From Rhizobium phaseoli (GTDB lineage Bacteria > Pseudomonadota > Alphaproteobacteria > Rhizobiales > Rhizobiaceae): a stretch of DNA of 64,000 nucleotides. A program made the translations under genes and the position numbers. Positions 37,439-47,702 of this stretch are shown here, in pieces. The stretch spans positions 62,001 through 126,000 of the forward strand of contig NZ_WUFT01000007.1 in NCBI RefSeq assembly GCF_010668805.1. Direction: 5' to 3'. The notes under the pieces were generated by a model, which saw only the letters and a list, made by a program, of their open reading frames with translations, did not search any database and was not told where the DNA came from. Each line of letters begins with the position of its first letter. Positions within the stretch are counted from its first letter, which is position 1.

Positions 37439-37456
37439 CCTGAGGCTTACCTCAGG
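37439..37456. promoter_or_regulatory. Palindrome upstream of the DUF1217 gene
   Basis: Perfect inverted repeat CCTGAGG-CTTA-CCTCAGG with overlapping direct repeats GCTTACCT (37434 and 37445). It lies 75-90 bp upstream of the chosen DUF1217 start, in the 297-bp divergent region shared with the DUF6101 gene. Could be a regulator site; nothing else is seen in this gap. Confidence 0.4.
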
Positions 37457-37662
37457 ATGCATCATTTCAGCACACCACACCGTTCACCTTCCGGAAACCC
37501 TGCCGGATTCGGTTTTGATAACCATCATAGGAGGCAAAGTTTTCTTAACCGCAATTTTTAAGCTGTACGGAACGGCAGGCCCCTATTGTCGGCCATAGAG
37601 GACGAAAAGTCCCAAGGAGAAGACCGGAAATCGGCTCTCAGGTAAGACAAGGGTAGAATGAC

Positions 37663-38229
37663 ATGAACAATCCCGCAATGAAGCCCGCCTGGGCTGGCAC
37701 GACGTTACGCCTCGATCCGGCCCGCTTTCCCCAGCAGGTCAGCTACGCCATCCATGATTGTTCGGATGACGTCAACATCACCATAGACGAACGCGGCGCA
37801 GTATTGCGCAAGGTCCTCCCTTCCAGCGGCCTGCCGCTCTCGATTGCCCTGCCGAAGCGCGTCTTCAAGGGCGTCGCCGCCCGCGCCATCGACCATGGCG
37901 ACGGCGAAGTCACCGTCACTCTCGAGCTTCACCACGCCGATCCGGAGCTTTGCATTCCGCTGCTCGTCGCCCATGACCTCAGCGATATCGCCGCCGACTG
38001 GCGCAGCTGGTCGGAAGCCTTCCACATTCCGATGCTGATGGTCGAGGCCGACGGCGTCGCCCGTCCGCTCGAAGACCATATCGGCGGCTTGCGCACCAGC
38101 GATCTCAAGCCGCGCCGCCGTCATTCCTACTTCGCCAACCGGCGCCCGCGCTTCCTCGTGCGCCGCACCACCGGTCGGCTGGGTGTCGCCATGAAGATCG
38201 AGGGCAAGGAAATCATCGCCCGCAATTGA
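37663..38229 (+). CDS. DUF6101 family protein
   Basis: 188 residues. Segments include SYAIHDCSDDVNITIDERGA, FKGVAARAIDHGDGEVTVTL and RPRFLVRRTTGRLG. I recognise it as the Rhizobiales DUF6101 family, of unknown function; no signal peptide. AAGACA precedes ATG 37663. It is followed by a strong bidirectional terminator, so it is a single-gene unit, divergent from the DUF1217 gene. Confidence 0.8.
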   Translation: MNNPAMKPAWAGTTLRLDPARFPQQVSYAIHDCSDDVNITIDERGAVLRKVLPSSGLPLSIALPKRVFKGVAARAIDHGDGEVTVTLELHHADPELCIPLLVAHDLSDIAADWRSWSEAFHIPMLMVEADGVARPLEDHIGGLRTSDLKPRRRHSYFANRRPRFLVRRTTGRLGVAMKIEGKEIIARN

Positions 38230-38265
38230 GCGAAATAACGACACCACGTTTTCGCAAGCATTTTG

Positions 38266-38289
38266 AAACCCGGCGCCCGCGCCGGGTTT
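38266..38289. terminator. Bidirectional terminator between DUF6101 gene and ubiA
   Basis: Perfect inverted repeat AAACCCGGCGC-CC-GCGCCGGGTTT. It sits between convergent genes, and the A/T flanks give a short U tract on either strand. Confidence 0.8.
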
Positions 38290-38323
38290 ATCGTTTCATG
38301 CATGGCTTAAGTCATCGCCCCAT

Positions 38324-39283
38324 TTAGGGAATGGCAAATAGCAGCGAGATGAACAGGCCGAAAAAGATGATCAGGCCGACGCGATTGTTCGACTTGAAGA
38401 GCGCCAGGCATTGGGAGGCATCATTGATATCCAGCCGGACGATCTGCCAGGCGAACATGCCGGCGGCCCCGAGCAGCGCCAGGAACGCGATGACATTGGC
38501 GCCGGCGAGAACGAAAGCGATAAACATCAGCACCAGCGTCAGTCCATAAAGGCCGATCAGCCATTGCCTCGTCCTGTCGCCGAACAGCCGCGCGGTGGAG
38601 CGGACGCCGATCAGTTCGTCGTCCTCCTTGTCCTGATGGGCGTAAATCGTGTCGTAACCGATCGTCCAGGCGACGGAGGCGGCGTAGAGCAGGATGGCGG
38701 CAAAGGAGAGGCCGCCCAAGATGCCGGCCCAGCCCATCAGCGCGCCCCAGGAGAAGGCAAGCCCCAGATAGAATTGCGGCCAGTCGGTGAACCGCTTGGC
38801 GAAGGGATAAAACGCCACGATCCCCAGCGAAAGCACGCCGAGGAAAACCGTCAGCCAGTTGAACTGCAAGAGCACGACGAGGCCGACCAGCGCCTGCAGG
38901 CCGATGAAGATCTTCGCGTGGGCGCGCGTCACGCGGCCCGAGGGGAGCGGACGCGAACGGGTGCGCGCCACTTCCATGTCGATTTCGTGGTCGACGAGAT
39001 CGTTATAGGTGCAGCCGGCGCCGCGCATGGCGACGGCGCCGATGAAATAGAGCAAAAGGTGAGACACCAGCAGACTGCCGGAGTAGAGCCCCTCGCCGAT
39101 CGCCGCATTGGCGGCAAGGGTTGCCGACCAGAAGCATGGCCACATCAACAGCTGCCAGCCGATCGGGCGATCCCACCGCGCAAGCTGCGCATAAGGCCAG
39201 AGCCACTGCGGCAGGATCCGATAGACCCAGTTGTCGGAAGGTGCGTCGGAAACGCGATCGTTGAAGTCGCCGGTATCTTGCAT
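38324..39283 (-). CDS. ubiA: 4-hydroxybenzoate polyprenyltransferase UbiA
   Basis: 319 residues, about eight membrane helices. The two Asp-rich motifs that bind Mg-prenyl diphosphate are NDLVDHEIDMEVARTRSRPL (from Asn94) and YDTIYAHQDKEDD. It transfers the polyprenyl chain to 4-hydroxybenzoate in ubiquinone synthesis, using the product of the polyprenyl synthase at 61098. I start at ATG 39283 (MQDTGDFNDRVSDAPSDNW); the longer open frame runs into family C repeats and is not coding. No strong ribosome site is visible. Confidence 0.94.
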   Translation of the reverse strand: MQDTGDFNDRVSDAPSDNWVYRILPQWLWPYAQLARWDRPIGWQLLMWPCFWSATLAANAAIGEGLYSGSLLVSHLLLYFIGAVAMRGAGCTYNDLVDHEIDMEVARTRSRPLPSGRVTRAHAKIFIGLQALVGLVVLLQFNWLTVFLGVLSLGIVAFYPFAKRFTDWPQFYLGLAFSWGALMGWAGILGGLSFAAILLYAASVAWTIGYDTIYAHQDKEDDELIGVRSTARLFGDRTRQWLIGLYGLTLVLMFIAFVLAGANVIAFLALLGAAGMFAWQIVRLDINDASQCLALFKSNNRVGLIIFFGLFISLLFAIP

Positions 39284-39337
39284 GCCGCCATCTAGCGACC
39301 GGCCGGCGATCCGGTCAAGAAGCGATCTCTTTGTCTT

Positions 39338-39384
39338 ATGCCTGTCGTTATCCCGGAACCGCTGTGCACTTCCGGACGACATGC
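39338..39384. repeat. Palindromic intergenic repeat, family C (copy C3)
   Basis: ATGCCTGTCGTTATCCCGGA, then ACCGCTGTGCACTTCCGGACGA and CATGC in separate blocks. The first of two tandem copies upstream of ubiA. Confidence 0.8.
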
Positions 39385-39396
39385 GTTGGATGTTTG

Positions 39397-39443
39397 ATGC
39401 ATATCGTTATCCCGGAACCGCTACGCACTTCCGGGCGACATGC
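39397..39443. repeat. Palindromic intergenic repeat, family C (copy C4)
   Basis: Same 47-bp element as C3, same orientation, differing at a handful of positions, with a 12-bp spacer between them. It lies just beyond the MipA/OmpV-like gene stop. Confidence 0.8.
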
Positions 39444-39449
39444 ATTGGA

Positions 39450-40262
39450 TCACTGCAGGGAGAAATTGAACTTGTAGGTCGCCGAGACGCCGATCAGGAC
39501 CTGGTTCTTCGAACCGCGGTCGCGCACTAGACTGCTGTCGGCGGCGGGACCGGCCAGCCGCTTATATTCGAGGAAGGAGCTTGCCGAGAGGTTTTCGGTC
39601 GCCTTCCAGGTCAGGGCGGCACCCGCGCCATAGGACTGGATGCCCGACGATGGCTTGTAGGGATCGAGGCCGCTTGCGGCGGCATGCTTGGCGCTTACGC
39701 CGTAATAGGCGTCGTAATAGCCGCTTGTCGCAAATGTCGCGCGCGGGCCGCCTGACAGCTGCAGGTCGGGCGCGATATCGGTGAAGGCATCGACCGCGAG
39801 ATCGGCGACGACGCCGTCGTATGAGCGGATGCCCTGCCGGACTTCGGCGCGGGCGCGCAGGAAATTCGTGGGGTAGACTTCGACGAAGCCGCCGGCTTCG
39901 GCACCCCACTTGACCTTCTTCAAGCCTTTCAGCTCATGGCCATCGCCGTCATCGCGCGACGGCACGAACCGGCCGACGATGCCAGCGCGGAAGGCGCCCT
40001 TGTCGATGAGGGCGAAGGACGGATTGTCGTTGCGCGAGGAAAACCGCGGGCCGGCGCCTTGGCGGCCGACCGAGATCAGCGGGCTGAACTTGAATTCATT
40101 ATGCGACGAGCCCTCGAATTTGGGCGCGGAGAAGCCGGCGAGGCCGACGTTCAGATACCAGTCGCCGGACCAGAAATGCTGGCCGCTTTCCTGCGCCGCC
40201 GCCGAACCAAAGGATAAAAGGGCAATAGCCAAAGAGATCGATACGACTGACCGATGAGACAC
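39450..40262 (-). CDS. MipA/OmpV-family outer membrane protein
   Basis: 270 residues. A signal peptide (to about AAA-Q at residue 24) is followed by a beta-barrel-like pattern and a closing strand ATYKFNFSLQ; the segment WYLNVGLAGFSAPKFEGSSH is typical of MipA/OmpV. Family members are murein-scaffold or porin-like proteins. The start is GTG 40262 with GGAG about 10 nt upstream. 175 bp separate it from the next gene upstream, without features. Confidence 0.87.
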   Translation of the reverse strand: MSHRSVVSISLAIALLSFGSAAAQESGQHFWSGDWYLNVGLAGFSAPKFEGSSHNEFKFSPLISVGRQGAGPRFSSRNDNPSFALIDKGAFRAGIVGRFVPSRDDGDGHELKGLKKVKWGAEAGGFVEVYPTNFLRARAEVRQGIRSYDGVVADLAVDAFTDIAPDLQLSGGPRATFATSGYYDAYYGVSAKHAAASGLDPYKPSSGIQSYGAGAALTWKATENLSASSFLEYKRLAGPAADSSLVRDRGSKNQVLIGVSATYKFNFSLQ

Positions 40263-40437
40263 GTCCGCACTCCAGAAAACGCGAAAACAAAGCCGCGGAG
40301 GGCGGCGGTCGCTACATTTATCCGGATGTCGTTACCCCAGTGTTAACCACGGCGAAACAAAGGGCGCTAATCAACGGCCTGCCACACGGTGGTCGCATCT
40401 GCTATCGAATTCCGCTAACCACCCCCCCCGCGGTTCC

Positions 40438-41019
40438 CTATCTCTGGTTCCACCGGCGAATGACCGGCTCCGTCAGATCGTGTTCGTAACCGAGCACGCT
40501 GATAGAAGCCGTATCGAGCACGAAATGCGCACCGCCTTCCGGCGGCAGGCCGAGCCAGCGGGCGGCGAGCACACGCAGGAAATGCGAGCTGGAGAAGATC
40601 AGGATGGTGCCGGCCGCTTGGCGAAGCGCGTGGATGACGGCGTCGGCGCGGGCGCCGACATCGGCAGCGAACTCTCCATTCGGGCAGCCGTCGCGAAAGA
40701 GCTGCCAGCCGGGGCGCTCCGTCAGGATCGCCTTGGTGGTGATGCCTTCATATGCGCCGTAATCCCATTCGGCGAGATCCTCGTTGATCACTACGCCCGA
40801 TCCGAAACCGGCAAGCACGCAGGTCTTGCGGGCTCGCGCCGACGGGCTCGACCAGACGGCGGAGAAGGCGTGACCGGCCAGCCGTTCGGCAAGCTTGCCG
40901 GCGGCGTCCTCGCCGTTCGCCGTCAGCGGAATATCGCTGCGTCCGGTATGGCGCCCGGACAGGCTCCATTCGGTTTCGCCATGGCGGACGAGATAGATTT
41001 CGGGGAACGCACTGCTCAT
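40438..41019 (-). CDS. Histidine phosphatase family (phosphoglycerate mutase-like) protein
   Basis: 193 residues. RHGE (12-15, phosphorylated His13) and the second His in FSSSHFLRVLAARWL fit the broad-specificity branch of the histidine phosphatase superfamily. Substrate unknown. I use ATG 41019, which has AGGA upstream, over one nine codons earlier. It is 39 bp after cfa on the same strand and may be co-transcribed with it. Confidence 0.87.
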   Translation of the reverse strand: MSSAFPEIYLVRHGETEWSLSGRHTGRSDIPLTANGEDAAGKLAERLAGHAFSAVWSSPSARARKTCVLAGFGSGVVINEDLAEWDYGAYEGITTKAILTERPGWQLFRDGCPNGEFAADVGARADAVIHALRQAAGTILIFSSSHFLRVLAARWLGLPPEGGAHFVLDTASISVLGYEHDLTEPVIRRWNQR

Positions 41020-41058
41020 CCGCAGTCCTTTCATTGTGGAGGGCACAGGTACTGCCGC

Positions 41059-42318
41059 TCAGAACGTTACCTTTTCCAGCGGCGCGCGCCTCGCCTCGAA
41101 TTCCTTCAGCCTGGCCTCGTTCCGCGCGATGTAGTTGCGGTTGTCGGGAACGGCGAACTGGTTCTTGGCGATCTGGATCTGCAGGATGAAGAGTTCGTCC
41201 CAGCGGAAACCGATTTCGGAACCGGCCAGATAAAATTCCCACATGCGGAAGAACTGCTCGTCGTAAAGCGCCACCGCTTCGGCCTTGCGCGCCACGAAAC
41301 GCTCGCGCCAATGGCGCAGCGTATAGGCATAATGCATCGGCAGGATTTCGACATCCTTGACCAGCAGCCCGGCCTTTTCGAGCGGCGGCACGACTTCGCC
41401 GACGGAGGGAATATAGCCGCCCGGGAAGATGTACCGCTCGATGAAGGCATTGGTGCCGAAGCTCGGCTTCGGACGGCCGATCGAATGCAGCACCATGACG
41501 CCGTTGTCGTCGAGCAGGTCCGATACCTTGCGGAAGAAATTGGGGTAATTGCCGATGCCGACATGTTCGAACATGCCGACCGAGACGATGCGGTCGAACT
41601 TCCTGCCGGTCATGGTGCGGTAGTCCTGCAGCTCGAAACGCACACGCTCGGACAGACCGCGCTTTTCCGCCCGATTGCGCGAGACCTTGAGCTGCTCCTC
41701 GCTCAGGGTGATGCCGGTGAAATCGGCTCCATCGGTCGCCTCCGTCAGGTACATGCCCATACCGCCCCAGCCGGAGCCGATCTCCAGGATGCGCTGGTTC
41801 GGCTCGAGCAGAAGCTTGGCGGCGATATGGCGTTTCTTGGCAAGCTGCGCCTCGTCGAGACCGATGCCTGGTGGTTCGAAATAGGCGCAGGAATATTGCC
41901 AGTCCTCGTCGAGAAACAGATCGAAAAGTTTGGCCGACAAGTCGTAGTGATGGGCGACGTTGTGCTTGTTGCGATTGCCGGGCATGCGGCTCTTTACCTG
42001 CTGCCAGGCAATGCGGCCGACGAGCAAGGTTGCCATCTTGAAATCGAAGATCTCGTTGGTGGTGTTCTGCTTCACCAGCGACAGGAAATCATAGATGTCG
42101 CCCTGTTCGAGAATGAACCGGCCTTGCATGTACATTTCGCCGAGCTTCATCGTCGGGTCGCGCCGGATGGCGTCCTCGGCCTCCTGATCGGCAAGGCGGG
42201 CGGCAACGGTTTCACCGCTGCCGTCGCCGATCATATGGGTCTCGCCATCCGCAAGGGTAAGTATCAACGAACCCTTGCGGATGATTTGCTGGACGATCGA
42301 AAGGAAAGCTGACGCCAT
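41059..42318 (-). CDS. cfa: Cyclopropane-fatty-acyl-phospholipid synthase family methyltransferase
   Basis: 419 residues. SAM-binding EIGSGWGGMGMYL, then the CFA signatures HHYDLSAKLFDLFLDEDWQY, SVGMFEHVGIGNYPNFFRKV and YIFPGGYIPS. It methylates unsaturated acyl chains of membrane lipids to cyclopropane rings, protecting against acid and stationary-phase stress. Rhizobia often carry two cfa genes, so the paralogue number is not decided here. GAGG lies 6 nt before ATG 42318. Confidence 0.92.
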   Translation of the reverse strand: MASAFLSIVQQIIRKGSLILTLADGETHMIGDGSGETVAARLADQEAEDAIRRDPTMKLGEMYMQGRFILEQGDIYDFLSLVKQNTTNEIFDFKMATLLVGRIAWQQVKSRMPGNRNKHNVAHHYDLSAKLFDLFLDEDWQYSCAYFEPPGIGLDEAQLAKKRHIAAKLLLEPNQRILEIGSGWGGMGMYLTEATDGADFTGITLSEEQLKVSRNRAEKRGLSERVRFELQDYRTMTGRKFDRIVSVGMFEHVGIGNYPNFFRKVSDLLDDNGVMVLHSIGRPKPSFGTNAFIERYIFPGGYIPSVGEVVPPLEKAGLLVKDVEILPMHYAYTLRHWRERFVARKAEAVALYDEQFFRMWEFYLAGSEIGFRWDELFILQIQIAKNQFAVPDNRNYIARNEARLKEFEARRAPLEKVTF

Positions 42319-42451
42319 GGACGCCTCGCAAATGTGACAGGATGGTCACATCAACTTAATCACTCTCTTTCGCCTTACAAGCGCCGGATTTAGCACTCCA
42401 CTCAGAACGTTGCCAAACTGTTGCATTTCTGCCGAAACACCAGCTAAACCC

Positions 42452-44761
42452 TTATTTTCGCTTCATGGCTTCGGCAAGTGCGGCGCCGAAAGCACCCTGG
42501 CTCTCCGGTTTCGGAGCGGCAGGCCGGCGCTCGTTCTGCAGCTTGGAGTTTTGGTTTCCGCGAGAATCACCCCGCGGCGCAGGTGCCGAAGAACCGTCGT
42601 CGCGTTTCATCGAAAGAGCGATGCGCTTGCGCTTGGCATCGACCTCGACGACCCGCACCTTGACGACATCGCCCGCCTTGACGACCTCGTGCGGATCCTT
42701 GACGAAGCGATCGGCGAGCTGGGACACATGCACCAGCCCATCCTGGTGCACCCCGATATCGACGAAGGCGCCGAAGGCGGCGACATTGGTCACCGTTCCC
42801 TCAAGCACCATGCCGGGCGTGAGGTCGGAAATTTCGTTGACGCCCTCGGCGAAGGTCGCGGTCTTGAAACTCGGACGCGGGTCGCGACCTGGCTTTTCCA
42901 GCTCCGAAATGATGTCCCTGACCGTCGGCAGACCGAATTTCTCGTCGATGAACTGGCGCGGATCGACCGATTTCAGCATGGCGCTGTCGCCCATCAGCGC
43001 GCGCAGATCACGGCCGCAGGCGGCGACGATCTTCTTGGCGACACCGTAGGCCTCCGGATGCACCGACGAGGCATCGAGCGGCTCCTTGCCGTTCGGGATG
43101 CGCAGGAAGCCGGCGCATTGCTCGAAGGTGCGGCCGCCGAGCCGGGCAACCTTCATGAGATCTCGCCGTGTCTCGAAACGGCCCTCGCTATCGCGGTGGC
43201 GAACGATGGCATCGGCAATCGACGGGCCGAGGCCGGAGACGCGGGAAAGCAGCGGCGCAGAGGCGGTGTTGAGATCGACGCCGACGGCATTGACCGCGTC
43301 TTCGACCACTGCATCGAGCGAACGCGACAGCTTCTGCTGGTCGACGTCGTGCTGATACTGGCCGACGCCGATCGACTTCGGCTCGATCTTGACGAGCTCG
43401 GCCAGGGGATCCTGCAGGCGACGGGCGATGGAGACGGCGCCGCGCAGCGACACGTCGAGATCGGGAAACTCCGCCGCTGCAGTCGCCGAGGCGGAATAGA
43501 CCGAGGCGCCCGCTTCGGAAACGATGACCTTGGTCGGCTTCGGCGCCGGCAACTCGGCCAGCATGTCGGCCACCAGCTTTTCCGTTTCGCGGCTGCCGGT
43601 GCCGTTGCCGATTGAGATCAGCTCGACATTGTGCTTGCGGATCAGCGAGGCGAGCTCGACCTGGGCGCCGCGCACGTCGTTGCGCGGCTGGAAGGGATAG
43701 ACGGTCGAAGTCGCGATCACCTTGCCGGTGCCGTCGACGACGGCGACCTTGACGCCGGTGCGGATGCCGGGATCGAGACCCATCGTCGCGCGCGAGCCGG
43801 CGGGCGCTGCCAGCAGCAGATCCTTGAGATTACGGGCGAAGACATGGATCGCCTCCTCTTCGGCCCTTTCGCGCAGTTCGCGCATCAGGTCGAGTGAGAG
43901 CGACATGGAAAGTTTGACGCGCCAGGCCCAGCTTGCGACCTCCATCAGCCAGCGATCGGCGGGGCGGCTCGCGCCGATCTCGTAGGCTGACGCGATCATG
44001 CGTTCGACCGGCTTGTTCGGAGAGGCGGTCTCGGCGTCGGCTTCGATCGTCAGCGTCAGCACCTCCTCGTTCCAGCCGCGCAGCATGGCGAGCGCGCGGT
44101 GGCCGGGGGCGGTCGCCCAGCGTTCGGAATGGTCGAAATAATCGGAGAACTTCTCGCCCGTCGCCTGCTTGCCGTCGACGACCCTGGCCTTCAGCAGCGA
44201 GGCCTGACGCAGATGCGCGCGCAATCTGCCGAGCAGGGCGGCATTTTCGGCAATGCTTTCGGCGACGATGTCGCGTGCGCCTTCGAGCGCCGTCTTCACA
44301 TCGGGCACGTCAGCGGTGATAAAGCCTTCGGCGAGCACCGCCGGCTCCCGGCCGCGGTCGGCAAGGATCGCCTCGGCAAGCGGGCCGAGGCCACGTTCGC
44401 GGGCGATTTCGGCGCGGGTGCGGCGCTTCGGCTTGTAGGGCAGATAGAGATCCTCGAGCTCGGCCTTGGTCTCGGCGCCTGCAACCTTCATCTTCAGCTC
44501 GTCGGTCATCTTGCCCTGGCCCGTGATCGATTCGACGATCGCGTCGCGACGGGCTTCGAGTTCGCGCAGATAGACCAGCCGTTCGGCGAGATTGCGCAGC
44601 TGCGTATCGTCTAGCCCGCCGGTCACTTCCTTGCGATAGCGGGCGATGAAGGGCACGGTGGCGCCCTCGTCGAGCAGCTCGATGGCGGCCTTGGCCTGTT
44701 CGGGACGGGCGCTGATTTCGGCCGAGATGCGGGCTGCGAGAAAACGGAGGTCAGCGGCCAT
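42452..44761 (-). CDS. tex: Tex-family S1 RNA-binding protein
   Basis: 769 residues, full length. Order: N-terminal Tex helices ([28 protein letters not shown]), a YqgF-like nuclease-fold domain ([16 protein letters not shown]), helix-hairpin-helix ([20 protein letters not shown]) and a C-terminal S1 domain ([20 protein letters not shown]). Tex is a nucleic-acid-binding factor implicated in transcription and in toxin gene expression in Bordetella. ATG 44761 has AGGAAAC upstream. Confidence 0.95.
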   Translation of the reverse strand: MAADLRFLAARISAEISARPEQAKAAIELLDEGATVPFIARYRKEVTGGLDDTQLRNLAERLVYLRELEARRDAIVESITGQGKMTDELKMKVAGAETKAELEDLYLPYKPKRRTRAEIARERGLGPLAEAILADRGREPAVLAEGFITADVPDVKTALEGARDIVAESIAENAALLGRLRAHLRQASLLKARVVDGKQATGEKFSDYFDHSERWATAPGHRALAMLRGWNEEVLTLTIEADAETASPNKPVERMIASAYEIGASRPADRWLMEVASWAWRVKLSMSLSLDLMRELRERAEEEAIHVFARNLKDLLLAAPAGSRATMGLDPGIRTGVKVAVVDGTGKVIATSTVYPFQPRNDVRGAQVELASLIRKHNVELISIGNGTGSRETEKLVADMLAELPAPKPTKVIVSEAGASVYSASATAAAEFPDLDVSLRGAVSIARRLQDPLAELVKIEPKSIGVGQYQHDVDQQKLSRSLDAVVEDAVNAVGVDLNTASAPLLSRVSGLGPSIADAIVRHRDSEGRFETRRDLMKVARLGGRTFEQCAGFLRIPNGKEPLDASSVHPEAYGVAKKIVAACGRDLRALMGDSAMLKSVDPRQFIDEKFGLPTVRDIISELEKPGRDPRPSFKTATFAEGVNEISDLTPGMVLEGTVTNVAAFGAFVDIGVHQDGLVHVSQLADRFVKDPHEVVKAGDVVKVRVVEVDAKRKRIALSMKRDDGSSAPAPRGDSRGNQNSKLQNERRPAAPKPESQGAFGAALAEAMKRK

Positions 44762-44884
44762 GAAGGTTTCCTGTTTCGACGAAAGTTGCGGGACCATAGC
44801 GGCGAAAAGCGGCAAGGCAATGCCCGACTGTGGTTTTCACAGCGGAAGTTGAGTGATTGGGGGATCGGCAGACGTGTTGCCGCG

Positions 44885-45050
44885 TGGCCCCCTCATCCGC
44901 CCTGCCGGGCACCTTCTCCCCAATGGGTAGAAGGGGAGGTGCGGCAGCGGCCCATTCTTGCCGCCGCCGTCTGTGATGGAGGAAAACAGTGCGGCATATC
45001 CCTTCGCCCCTCGGGGAGAAGATGCCGGCAGGCAGATGAGGGGGCCGCGC
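44885..45050. repeat. Palindromic intergenic repeat, family A (copy A5)
   Basis: About 165 bp with ends GGCCCCCTCATCCGCC and GGCAGATGAGGGGGCC (one mismatch) and internal CTTCTCCCC blocks. It occupies most of the 420-bp divergent gap between tex and glyS; the glyS promoter must lie within or just after it. Confidence 0.8.
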
Positions 45051-45181
45051 GGCAACACCTTTGCTAGGTCGCCCTGCCCATCGCCCTCTTCCGTTTTTGC
45101 GGTTGTGCAGATGCGGCATTCTTTGATAGCAGAAGCAACGTTTTGGATCGCCCTGCCCGCGGGCGCAAGGAAAAGTGTGAC

Positions 45182-47296
45182 ATGCCAAACCTTCTTCTCG
45201 AACTCCGCTCCGAAGAGATTCCGGCCCGCATGCAGCGCAAGGCTGCCGGCGACCTCAAGAAGCTCGTCACCGATGCGCTTGTCGAGGCGGGTCTGTCCTA
45301 TGAGGGCGCGCGCGAATACTGGACGCCGCGGCGGCTTGCGCTCGACATTCACGGCCTGACGGCGCGCTCGGCCGATGTGCGCGAGGAGCGCAAGGGGCCG
45401 CGCACCGACGCCAACGAGAAGGCGATCGAAGGCTTTCTGCGCGGCGCCGGCCTTTCGTCGGTCTCCGAAGCGCAGGTGGTCAGCGATCCGAAGAAGGGCG
45501 ATTTCTATGTCGCGGTCATTTCCAAGCCCGGCCGCGGGACGGAAGAGATCGTCGCCGAAGTGATGCCCGGCATCATCCGCGATTTTCCCTGGCCGAAGTC
45601 GATGCGCTGGGGCAAGGCTTCCACGAGACCCGGCGCGCTGCGCTGGGTGCGGCCGCTGCAGTCGATCGTCTGCACCTTCGGCCCGGAGCATGAAGAGACC
45701 ACCGTCATCCCCTTCGAGATCGACGGCATCACCGCTTCCAACATCACCTTTGGCCATCGCTTCCACGCGCCCGAGCCGATCACCGTCCGGCGTTTCGACG
45801 ATTATGCGGCAAGCCTGGAAAAGGCGAAGGTCATCCTCGACGCCGAGCGGCGCAAGGACATCATCCTGCACGACGCCCGCGACATCTCCTTCGCCAATGG
45901 GCTTGAACTCGTGGAGGACGAGAGCTTGCTGGAGGAAGTCTCCGGCCTCGTCGAATGGCCGCAGGTGCTGATGGGCAGCTTCGAGGAAGATTATCTCTCG
46001 ATCCCCTCCGAGATCATCCGGCTGACCATCAAGACCAACCAGAAGTGTTTCGTCACCCGCAAGCAGGGCGAGGAACCGCTGTCGAACAAGTTCATTCTGG
46101 TTGCCAATATCCAGGCGAACGACGGCGGCAAGGAAATCGTCCATGGCAATGGCAAGGTGGTGCGGGCCCGGCTTTCGGATGCGCTGCATTTCTGGAAGCG
46201 CGACCAGGGCGACCTGCCGGATCTGGAGACGCTTGACGCTTCCGCAAAGAAATTCGGCCTCGACCTGAAGAAGCCGCTCGACCAGCGCATGGCCAAGCTC
46301 GATGCGCTCGACGTGACCTTCCATGCCAAGCTCGGCACGCAGGGGGCGCGCGTCGCCCGCATCCGGGCGCTGGCCAAGGAATTGGCCAAGATCATCGGTG
46401 CGGATGCGGCTCTCGCCGATCGCGCCGCCGTGCTCGCCAAGGCCGATCTTCGCACCGAAGCCGTCGGCGAATTCCCCGAGCTGCAGGGCTTGATGGGCCG
46501 CAAATATGCGATGCTGCAGGGTGAGGATGCCTCAGTTGCCGCAGCCATCGAGGACCATTACAAGCCGCAGGGTCCGTCGGACCGCGTGCCGGAGGACAAG
46601 GTGGCGATCACCATCGCGCTTGCCGACAAGCTCGACACGCTGACCGGCTTCTGGGCGATCGATGAAAAGCCGACCGGCTCGAAGGATCCGTTTGCGCTGC
46701 GGCGTGCGGCACTCGGCGTCGTCCGGATCCTGCTGGAGCGCCGAATCCGCCTGCCGCTGCTGGCGACGACCAAGGACGCCGATCTGCTCTCCTTCTTCCA
46801 CGACCGTCTCAAGGTCTATCTGCGCGACCAGGGCGCCCGCCACGACCTGATCGACGCCGTGCTGACAGCCGATGCCGACGACCTGTTGATGGTGGCGCGC
46901 CGCGTCGAAGCGCTGACCGCCTTCATCACCTCCGAGGATGGCAAGAACCTGCTTGCCGGCACCAAGCGCGCCACGCAGCTGCTCGCCGCCGAGGAAAAGA
47001 AGGGCACAGTGATCGCCGATGGGGTTTCACCGGCGCTGCTGAAACTCGACGCCGAAAAGGAGCTGTTCACGGCGATTTCAGGCGCATCGAAAGAAGCGGC
47101 TGATGCCGTCGCCGGCGAAGATTTCCGCTCGGCGATGGCAGCGCTGTCCAAGCTGCGCGGCCCGGTCGACCGCTTCTTCGAAGAAGTGCTCGTCAACGAC
47201 GAAGACGCCGCCATCCGCGCCAACCGCCTCGCTTTGCTGCGGCTGATCCGTGCGGCGACGGGGACGGTTGCGGATTTCTCGAAGATTTCGGGGTGA
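45182..47296 (+). CDS. glyS: Glycyl-tRNA synthetase beta subunit
   Basis: 704 residues, full length. N-terminus [20 protein letters not shown], then [26 protein letters not shown] and the HD-like anticodon-binding region near the C-terminus. With GlyQ it forms the alpha2-beta2 enzyme charging tRNA-Gly. AGGAAAAG precedes ATG 45182. The alpha subunit gene glyQ is 8.5 kb away on the other strand, so the two are separately transcribed. Confidence 0.96.
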   Translation: MPNLLLELRSEEIPARMQRKAAGDLKKLVTDALVEAGLSYEGAREYWTPRRLALDIHGLTARSADVREERKGPRTDANEKAIEGFLRGAGLSSVSEAQVVSDPKKGDFYVAVISKPGRGTEEIVAEVMPGIIRDFPWPKSMRWGKASTRPGALRWVRPLQSIVCTFGPEHEETTVIPFEIDGITASNITFGHRFHAPEPITVRRFDDYAASLEKAKVILDAERRKDIILHDARDISFANGLELVEDESLLEEVSGLVEWPQVLMGSFEEDYLSIPSEIIRLTIKTNQKCFVTRKQGEEPLSNKFILVANIQANDGGKEIVHGNGKVVRARLSDALHFWKRDQGDLPDLETLDASAKKFGLDLKKPLDQRMAKLDALDVTFHAKLGTQGARVARIRALAKELAKIIGADAALADRAAVLAKADLRTEAVGEFPELQGLMGRKYAMLQGEDASVAAAIEDHYKPQGPSDRVPEDKVAITIALADKLDTLTGFWAIDEKPTGSKDPFALRRAALGVVRILLERRIRLPLLATTKDADLLSFFHDRLKVYLRDQGARHDLIDAVLTADADDLLMVARRVEALTAFITSEDGKNLLAGTKRATQLLAAEEKKGTVIADGVSPALLKLDAEKELFTAISGASKEAADAVAGEDFRSAMAALSKLRGPVDRFFEEVLVNDEDAAIRANRLALLRLIRAATGTVADFSKISG

Positions 47297-47329
47297 TGTT
47301 CGGCTTCGGCCGGGTTCTTTAGCGTGACG

Positions 47330-47384
47330 CAGTGCTTGCGGCCATGGGTCCTCGGGTGAAGCCCGAGGACGACGGAGGGTGTGG
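47330..47384. repeat. Half-element of palindromic repeat family B (copy B3)
   Basis: TGCTTGCGGCCATGGGTCCT, then CGGGTGAAGCCCGAGGACGA and CGGAGGGTG match the right half of B2. It starts about 35 bp after glyS. Confidence 0.75.
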
Positions 47385-47520
47385 TAACGCATGCGGCAAG
47401 TACCGCAAGCGCGTGGTAATTTTGTAGGAATTGCCGTCTTTGTTTCTACGATTCCCATGCAAAATCGCGCGCGCATTTTGCTGGAATTTCCTCAGGCGTC
47501 TCGCCTCTTGCCCATCTCGC

Positions 47521-47580
47521 CCCCACCCTCCGTCATACTCGGGCTTGACCCGAGTATCCATGCCGCAAGCACGTCGCTTG
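47521..47580. repeat. Half-element of palindromic repeat family B (copy B4)
   Basis: CCCACCCTCCGTCATACTCG and CGAGTATCCATGCCGCAAGC match the left half of B2 and are the inverse of B3, 136 bp away. Apart from B3 and B4, the 406 bp between glyS and the chemoreceptor stop show no gene. Confidence 0.75.
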
Positions 47581-47702
47581 AATTTGTTCGGCTGCCGTGG
47601 CCTTTGTCAGTTCGAACACCAACACAGTATCTGCGTCCAAGACAGCACGGCCGCCGGAAACCGGCGGCCGCACAGGCTCTGGTGACGGAACTCGCGGGCC
47701 GT

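Noticed and set aside
40263..40437. Promoter with poly-C tract between the MipA-like and phosphatase genes
   Set aside because: The run of C (about 40423-40431) is only nine bases and sits next to no clear start; too little to claim phase variation.
44837..46324. 495-codon open frame opposite glyS
   Set aside because: Antisense to glyS and running into repeat A5; no motif, no ribosome site.
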